Source: Sclerodactyla briareus (lineage: Eukaryota; Echinodermata; Holothuroidea; Dendrochirotida; Sclerodactylidae). Taken from it: a stretch of 64,000 nucleotides of DNA. The stretch covers positions 62,001 to 126,000 of the forward strand of contig JAODTK010005054.1 of assembly GCA_026419785.1 (NCBI GenBank), written 5' to 3'. Both the position numbers and the translations under genes were made by a program. Positions 41,516 to 50,500 of this stretch are shown here, piece by piece; position 1 is the first letter of the stretch; each line of letters starts with the position of its first letter. Under the pieces are notes generated by a model. The model was given only the letters and a program-made list of their open reading frames with translations, had not been told where the DNA came from and searched no databases.

Positions 41516-44500
41516 TAACCTATTGCATAGGGATTGTTAGCGTCTGAATCAACAACTGGAGCATTAGTTTAGTATGGATAAACATGCAAGATCTGAATGG
41601 TGAGTATAATGGGGGCGTCAATTTATTCATCGCCGCTATATGTGGTACACCGATCCCATCGTATTGGGATTAATTTATTAGGATAACCACTATTGAAACG
41701 AATATATCACATAAGAGAAAGGCCACAGAATATAGACAACACAGCCACCCACGTTGCACTTCTCGCGCAAATTGTGGCATGTGATTATTGAGTTGTAAAA
41801 CGGATTAAGTGTTGTTTTGCAATAGTCAACGCGTCGTTAAGTTGTACCTTTCCTCTAAACCCAATCAAATGGAACTGAGGCATAGTCACGTTTCTCTAAT
41901 ATCAGTGTGAATCGAATTATGTTATTCACTCTTGGAGTTTCAACGATTGAATGTGAATATGTGAATACCGAAATGTATCTGCCTATTGATTGTTTCAGTA
42001 TTTCGTCTTCATCATCATCTGTAGGCAGCCTTCCAAGGCGGTGGGAATATCTGCGAGGCGTAACAGTTAGAGAAACTGTTCGGATGATTCAAACGTAAAT
42101 ACAACCTGTACATTATGATTCATCTATAACGCACATGCAGTTTCAAAACTCCTTCTCCTTCACAGGTATTAACTCTGATCTTCAGTAGCTTGACATTATA
42201 TGCACTATATATTAGACTCCCTACTGTTGTCGTGCCAGACACACTGATTTAGTGCCCCCCGTGGCTTTGCAATGAGAGCAACCACATCACATTAGTACTA
42301 CTCCAAATCTTCGACAGGTTCCTCTCTGGTATATGGGTAGATAGGCGCCCTGCCCAATGATGCCGCGAAGAAATGACCAGTTTTCAGTGTGTTCGATCTG
42401 TGGGTCCAGGGATCTGCCAACTGACCTAATAATATGATAATGCGGGTTTCGACACCATCGAATTTGCAGAATATTGCTCCATGCAGTAAACCCAACTGAC
42501 ATGCCATCCGACCTGTCATAAATGTCAAATTCAATGCAACTGGTACAGGGTTTCATTTTGCTTCATTATCATGTGAAATATCGCTTTCCCATTACAAAAA
42601 GAAGTCGTGACGTAAGGCGGATGTACACATTTCACAAAATGACATTTATAGGTTAATTGGTCGATGAAGGTTAATTGAGCCGCATCCCCTGGTCCACACG
42701 TAGTCGTAGTTCATTATTTGATTGTATTCAGGTTTCATGGACAATTGTGTTTCCAACTATTGTATTTCCAGACACCCAGTGGAACCATCAGCGATCGTAA
42801 CTCTCCCCACGGTACGTAACCTGTTAGCTAACCTGAATGGTCGATATTTCTCTCTTGGCACATCCCCTTCAACGAGTTAACTGAGCGCAGTGAGCCTTAT
42901 TAGAGGAAACAACCATGATCATGTTATATTACACCACAACTGTAGTACGGTATGACTGATGCCTTTACTGTTTAACGCAACAGAGCCTATATATAGTTAT
43001 TGAATAAGGAGCACAGTTGTCTTGTAGACCGAAAGCTAGGGCAACTGAGCGTGTGATGAAGTAATGGGGGTTAACAGGACGAATAGGACAGAAGGGAGTT
43101 AGGACCGAATAATAGGAGGAGGGAGAGAAGCATTCATAAGAGACACCAGAAAATTGGTGTGTTTTCTCCAGATGAGTCACTCCGAGATATCATTTTAGTT
43201 ATGTCCTGGTAACTAATAATTTCGAGTAACTCAAACACGATTTTCGTTTAAATTGTGATGAGAATTTATCGCACATATTTTTGATTTCGTATTGGACATG
43301 TCCTCATGTATGTATACGCATATGTGACTGTGATATTCATTCATCAGCTGAATGTTAGACAATCTATGGTGTTTCTTATTGTTCCATGGTGTTCCTAGCG
43401 ATAAATTCTATTTCTATGAACCAATAATACATGGATTTTCAAGGGTTGGAGAAAGTGTAGAATGGCATCGTGACTTAACATAATGTCAACTATGTAGAAA
43501 TGTCAATCGGCAATGTAGAGGGTTTACATTGACTCTTCTCAATATTATAAGCTCATCGAATACTAACGGTACTTGATAGAGTGAACATGGGTGGCGCGTA
43601 GAATACTACCCACTTTTTTTTGATTTGCCGAAAACCTATCGACCACACTTTCCGTAGGCTACTGTTCCATTATGGCATAAGCTGCAGGTACGATGCATCA
43701 ACACTAGTACAAACACAACAAAATCAAGCACGTGTGAACATTTTATGAGTGACTGTAACTTGAAATGTTGAACCCCAAATTGTTTCTGTTAAAACGTTGA
43801 AAGAAGTGTCCCTTCAATACTGTGGTATACAATAGATCGAGTATATTAGCATGCCTGGGTAGTCGAATCGCATACAGTTCCAATGTCGCATTTGAACAGA
43901 AATTGGTACTCGTGGAATTCAGACAAACGTCAACTTGATCCAAAGTTCAGCTGCTACGGTGGGCCAATCACTTTTAGAAACTATAGAGTAATTAATCGAA
44001 ATATTGATCGCGCCACATTAACAACAAACACAACAAACAGAACAAGTTGTGAATATTTCTGTTGATTAATGTAATTTTACTATATAGAATTTTACTGCCA
44101 CCGCTATTGAGGTAACAATTTGCAGACTTTGTCTATTTTTCTTTTATTTTTGTAGTGTTGGGCATTCTTCATACAAAATAATAGTATTATCTGCCGATGA
44201 GTTTGCTTGCCTTCAATAATTCCTGTTTAACGAAATTTGTCGGTCGTTGGTATTCAGCCGTTGCTAGATTTAAGGTTTCAATTATGGTCTGTACCCACCC
44301 ATGCAGACATGCTCGGTACATTGTGATTACAACATACATAAATGAGCCTAGTTCGCAGTGATAGCAAGCGTCATCGATGTTCTCGCCTTATAGGATGTGA
44401 ACCCTAATTTAAAAAAAATCTTCCCTTCTGCTGGACACTGAGACATCCTTTAATGGATACTGTCGACGGTTTTCCTCTATACAATTGCTTTGAAGAAGTA

Positions 44501-47500
44501 GAGCGGCTTGCTGGCACTATATACTGTGTAATGTCATAACGTTTGTCATTACATTAACAATTACTAAAATATGCAACGCCTTCGTGTAGTCAGGTAGGTT
44601 GGCGACGATGTCCGTGACAAGAATTTCAAGTTACCCTCTTGTCTTCAGGCGGTTGATGCATTCTGCATACCTGTGTAGTTATGGCGTTTTATTTGCATAC
44701 GGTATGCGCGTGTTTTAATGAATTATTTCGCCTAGTCCCACAGTCAGTATAACCTTTAAGCCGTACATTGCTACATTGTGCTATGTTTCGGACTTGTAAC
44801 GAACAGCCTGCTCTGGTTTGGAGGATGGAGGGATCTAATCTCCCGTGAACATATTTTTTATTTTTTATTGGCGAGTTATTACATGGCGAAAACATATTGT
44901 TAGCTAGTAAAGTTATTCCTAAGGTTAAATTGACATAAATGTATTCATGGACCTCTTATCAAAGACGGCATTAGAGTCATATAGAGAGATTGGAGAGCGG
45001 CTAAAAAGCCGATTGTTTCCAACTACGGGTAGGTAGAGAGGTTCAAGACACGCTTTGAAGAGTTTAGACCATAATGTTACCTTCGTTTCGTATTTTCGTT
45101 ATTTGGTAGTAATAACAAACATATATGTTGTTTCAAACCTGTATGTTTCAGTCGCGACACTACCTATTTCCTTTTGAAGAAGAAAAAACAAAACACTTCT
45201 TTGTTGAAGTGCATAGTGAAAACGAAAGCGCCATCTGCGCTATATGGGTTCAGCCATTCGATACAGCACTCAAAAATAGCATGCGATTATAATTCTCCAC
45301 TATCATCTCCCTGACAATTTGCCCTTATTTCCCACCAAATTATGTGCGTTTCCTACCCGTATTGCACTCATCAATTCAAATGCTGGCAATTGAGAATTGT
45401 GTTTGAATGAACCCCGAATTCGTGGTGATTTGATTCAGGTTTTTGAAATGTTCATGGTTTTCGAAGGGCCTTTACTTCCACTATTTCTTTGAGTTTTTTT
45501 TCCATTTAAAGTTCCCACCACTATGGTATTGCCTCCAGCTCCTTGGTAAACGCGGTAGATTGGACATTCGAATTTATTTCGTCTCCCATCAAAAGTTATT
45601 AATGAGTGGAATAGCCTCCTGAAGATGTTTTCTTCTTTCTAAAGTGTGAATGCATTCAAGAACAGTCTTGATTTATTTTTCAAAAATTGTGGGGCGAATT
45701 CTTCGAGCATCTGGGTTGTCTTCTCTTTTGAGATGGCTTCGGGGTCTCTCATGAGGATTTTGTCCTTCCTGACCCTTTTGTTTTCAAAAAACTAAAACTA
45801 AACTAAGCATGATAATTAACTGCTGTTTTTTGCAAAACATGACAAAGAAAGGTTTTTTTACAAAACATGGCAAAACTGACAGAGAACGAATCGAAGCGTT
45901 GTTATACATTATTGTTAACTCGATGCATATTTGAATTACTAGATTGAGGTAAAAAGCCCGACCAAACATGAAACAGGGCGAATATATACTCGACATGTGA
46001 ATTCCTGTCCACCATAGGTTACGGAGATGGGGATCTAATCACTGTCAACTACAACTCATGGATTACAACTTTTTAACGTGAGACGGCTTCGTGTTTTTCA
46101 CTCCAGATAATAAGATAAGATGAGTTCACTAGTCTTAACATTTAGACCGGTTCTTCAAATAAAAGAAATCGTATCCCCGGAATTCATTTCGGCAACACAG
46201 TGATTGTTATTATTTATATCATTGATGAATAGTTTGAACAGCAGGGGGCAGGGAATAGACCCTTCGGGGCACTCAGCATGTACGTGTTTTGCATGAGCGA
46301 TTAGACTTTATTAACAAAATCAGACTGCTGTCGATTATGTAGTTATGACTTGAGCCATGCGATCAAACATTCCGGATGACCACAAACTGATGGTGATGTA
46401 TCCATTAGAATGTGGAGGAATTTACTGGATCGAAGGACTCTCCAATGTAAAGACAAGTTGTGTTGGCTACCCATCAGTAATCTTGCGAAAAAGCTGCTTC
46501 ACATGAGTGAACTTCTCTTAATCTAGAGTGTGCAGTAAACTTTTTAATAGGTACAATACGCGTGTTTCCCAGAATTTAAGAAGAAATTAATCAAGGTCTA
46601 TAGCTAGAAATATCATGGGTTGAACCACTTTGGGAAATCATAATCTCAGCCATTCGTTTGTGTTGGAATATGTTCATAATATATATACTACACAGATATC
46701 TGTCTAATTCACAAGTGGCTGGTTGGCAGCGGTATCATGGAACACCGTTCACCACGAGCAATTTGTTAATTCAGCATGAATGAGTTGACAGTACCACATC
46801 CATTGAGTGCGGCAATTAAAAAAAGTTCCTGGAAATGGCCGATAGCACCTGTCATCCAGTTCAATTCAATCTCCCACAAACCAGCAAGACATCACATGTA
46901 ACAATATAGTAATTGCTTGTGGAGGAGGTATGTGAACACACAGAAGCTAGAAAATTCCGACTTTTTTGTAACCAGCACTGACTGAACGTGTCGGAAAGTA
47001 ACCACTGAACGATACACAATCAAAGTGAATTCCTTGTATGACACCTCTCGTCATGTTGGAATTCGTTTGTGGCACTTGAGAGGGGTTGTGCGATTGCTCG
47101 GAAACAAAAAAAACGATACATGAACGGGCTGGGCTCTTGGCAGCTTAACTCATATATATGTTGCTTATATGGAGAGAACCAAATTGATTTTTTGCCTTTC
47201 CAGGTCAACAGATGTCAGACTGTGTATTCTAGAGAAATATTGCTATTATGCGATTGATAGATTCAATTAAAATCAAATGTATAGTGCATGGGCTATATTA
47301 CGTAGTGCGTTCCTATGTGGGGGCAGGAAGTATTGAACTATTTGTCCAAATATTCGATGGGAAACGCATACGGTGATCATGCCAGGGTAAATCAGCCAAT
47401 TTTCAATACAAACATGCTGCATGGTAGATTACCGAGGTATGAGAACAGTCAGAGGTCATCCCGGGCGAATGGAGGTTGTTCCCGAAAACTTCGTGAACAC

Positions 47501-50500
47501 GCTATTTGTATTCATTAGTTATTTATTCATTATTGAACTGAAATTAGTTGAATTGCTTTATAATTCTCATTTATTCATAAATCTTTATTCGTGCATACAG
47601 ATACAGGTACAATGCAATGTACATGGAAACTATGTACCAGATGCTAGAGAAGCACAGTAAGCTTATCGAAGCTAACAATCCAAGGTCCGTAGAAAAACTC
47701 AATATAAAACACAATACGATTAGAATTTAATTATACAGGAATGAGTGATTTCTTGAGAAATCCTTGAAGAAACGACTTGGTGCGTTTATTTCCATTTGGA
47801 AGGCCCTTCCATAATTCACAGCAATTATTGTTAATTGATTATACACCGATCACAATTATCTTTCTTATTCTCATGAATAACCCTATCATAGTTTTGGTGA
47901 AAAGAACGTTCGTAAAAATAACATGAGTCCCAATTCTAATTTGAAACTGACGTCTGTGGTTCAGAGTGGACATGGGTTATTTGGGGACAAGAGAGGACAA
48001 ACTTAAAAAACTTCGTAAACTTTTCAAGTTAGCATTGTCCTCGTCAGTCGAAATATAATGAATGCTACAGGTGAGTAGTACGATAAGTCAGATACAGTAA
48101 CTCGACCTGATTATTCCGGTAAACAGGGGTTTGCATGTTATTCCATATGTTCGTTAAGACTTACACATGTTCCTCATAATGTGTACATTATTTTAAGATA
48201 GGACCTCTAGCCTGATTGAAGGGAGGTCGCAAGAATGTCAGATTTGAAACGCTATACACACAAGTGACAAATAATTGAATGGAATGAGGGACTCGATTGC
48301 TTTCTGTAAAAGAAAAGAAAAAGAAAAAAATCAATATAGGTAATCGCCGGGTTCGTTTCTGGCGCATGGATTGAGTACTTGAGCGATATGTGTTCTTGAA
48401 CGGGGAAAAAGTTCGAAGAAATCGATTGCGATAAACTGGCCAAAAAAAGGGAAAACATTTCTGGCTGCCAAGCAATTTACCCCAGCTGATTGTGTGTGCC
48501 TCTGCTCAAATAACGTTCACTATGAACCCATCGTTGGTTAGTCGGTGATCATCTATTCACACTCCCTCTTCTCCATTGTAGCAGATGTATTTCATAATGT
48601 GTAAACTGAACCAGCGATTCTCCTTAAAGGGCACTCATAGGTATCACGTGGGAAAACCAACAGTGTTTCTGCAACGAATTCCTGGTCATATTACACCCCC
48701 GCTGTTGTACCACTCGACCAATAGTGTGTACTCAGAAGTTCAACAAGGCCCCACAACCGTTGGACGCCGGAACAAGATAGGCGCCAGGTTCTAGATCAAG
48801 AGCCAGAGGGTACGTGGTGGTGATGACATACCGAGTAGCTGTAATCCGATCATTCTAGTCTGAGGGTGACTGAAGGAGTGAACGCGATAAATATGAGAAG
48901 GGGGCATCGATGGATAGTAGGAATAATTACTGAAGGGGCTGTTGTTATAAATAAGGGACTCACTCCAAACGGCACATTGATACGCACTCGTCCAATAGCG
49001 TATCGAAGATACACGACTGTACGTGTTGTCTGGTAGAGTTGCGACCTCGCAGGGCGTCGGAGAGTTCGAAAAGGGGGGGGACACACCGAAGGCAAATGAC
49101 CATCTAAGGCGGAGCGCAACATCGAGTTTGCCCAGAGCGTTCACAACGGAAATTTCAGATTTTTTCATACCCTCCAGATCGACGGAAATGGCACTTGCCA
49201 GGGGCTCAATAACACCCATCTACATGTGTGATTTGAGTAAGAGACAGACAAAAGAGTTGTTTTTGTGCATACTAAGATGATTACCGAGTATCACACATGG
49301 TATTTTTTATTACCTTTCCTACTCGGCTTTGTTGCGTGGGATCCAGGGTCTACCGGACGGTCTCGGGTGGGATCGGAGGGAAAAAAAGCCATGGCGTACG
49401 GGGCCACTCAATTTGGGAGCAGAAAAACTTTTAACCAAATTTTACAAGTCGGTCACTGGAAACAACCGGCGCGCGCGAGGCGCGCTAAAAAATTGCATGT
49501 TTTCCGGGCATTTTGTCGGAAAAGACTGCAAAAAACTCAGGCATTTTTTCACTTTGCTTTTTTCCTTCCCAAATTTTTCCACGAATTTTCGCCCGAATTG
49601 TTCATCTCAGAAAAATTGAGGGGGGGGGGGCAGTCTGACCACAAGGCTTCTGAAATTAATCGCGTGAACAAAATGATTCGAAGCTTTACAATACATGCAT
49701 ATTTAGCCTACAACGCCTGGAAGGAAAACGCCATTATGCACTTTGGCTATTCGATTTAAAAATTCGAGAAACTCGGCATGAGCAGGGGTAATCTTCGAAT
49801 TCGGCCCTAGTGGGGTCAAGATCTTCATCTGGGGTCCGCACCTGGAATTAGTGGACTTAAGACACTTTCCAATGCGATTGTTTGGTTAGACAAAAATTGA
49901 ATCAGTTTAGAGTGATACAAATCGGGCATGTGCCTATATTTTCATACGGTCCGGAAAAGTGGGGGGGGGGGGATTAAAAAACGGGGGGGGAAAAATTTTG
50001 AAAGTGGGGGGGGGACAGTCCCCCCCGGCCCCCAACCGGGTTGACGCCCATGGACCTACGTATGAACGTAAACTACTTTATAACTTATGTCGTACCGATT
50101 GTTACGAGTTGCACAAAATCACATGCATATTATTATTATTATGCGTCTTACCATGTCCAGATCGATCACGGGGCCAATACTCAACCAAACAAGTCGACTC
50201 ACAACCGTCGGCTCAACTGTGCGAAAAAAGACAAAGAGCAATAGCACAAAGTTACACATAAGACAGACACTTCAGAAGGAACAAACCATATTCAAGTCAT
50301 TTGCGGTTATCGATAGTGAGGGGGAATGGTTGCATTGTTGTTATCTAATGATGATATGTATATGCATAGTTCACATTATAATTTTCGTCAGCATAATCGG
50401 TGATTCCTATCAATATTAGATGTAGTGGGTATTTGTGTTTCCAATTATATCTATAGTCTGTCAACCTGCGTCACCAGTTCCATTTGTAACTTTTGTGGTC

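Larger units (their letters stand above)
39285..44720. repeat. Third, partial and more diverged duplication unit inside the receptor gene
   Basis: The left edge (39285-39370), covering part of the loop A exon and adjoining intron, resembles window positions 1-90. The anchor cctgtgccgccctgt occurs at 195 and 40415. From about 42.3 to 44.7 kb the order follows 13.4-15.9 kb with a near constant offset of about 28.8 kb, for example tgtcttcaggcggt at 15852 and 44640. The equivalent of about 0.3-13.4 kb is mostly absent or too diverged to see. The match is weaker than between units 1 and 2 and needs computation. Confidence 0.45.

Noticed and set aside
42287-42556. Minus-strand frame containing CIEFDIYD as the missing receptor exon
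   Set aside because: The segment has an AG before it, but length, ending and residues do not match the expected strand. The DNA is also part of the diverged duplication, where the frame is not conserved.
48791-49219. Minus-strand 142-codon frame with a segment that looks amphipathic
   Set aside because: I checked it as the missing receptor exon because it contains ISVDLEG, but motif, phase and length do not fit. Frames of this size are expected by chance in 64 kb.
49265-49759. Plus-strand 164-codon frame
   Set aside because: It runs through a GC island and a G-run repeat. No domain, splice context or codon pattern supports a protein.
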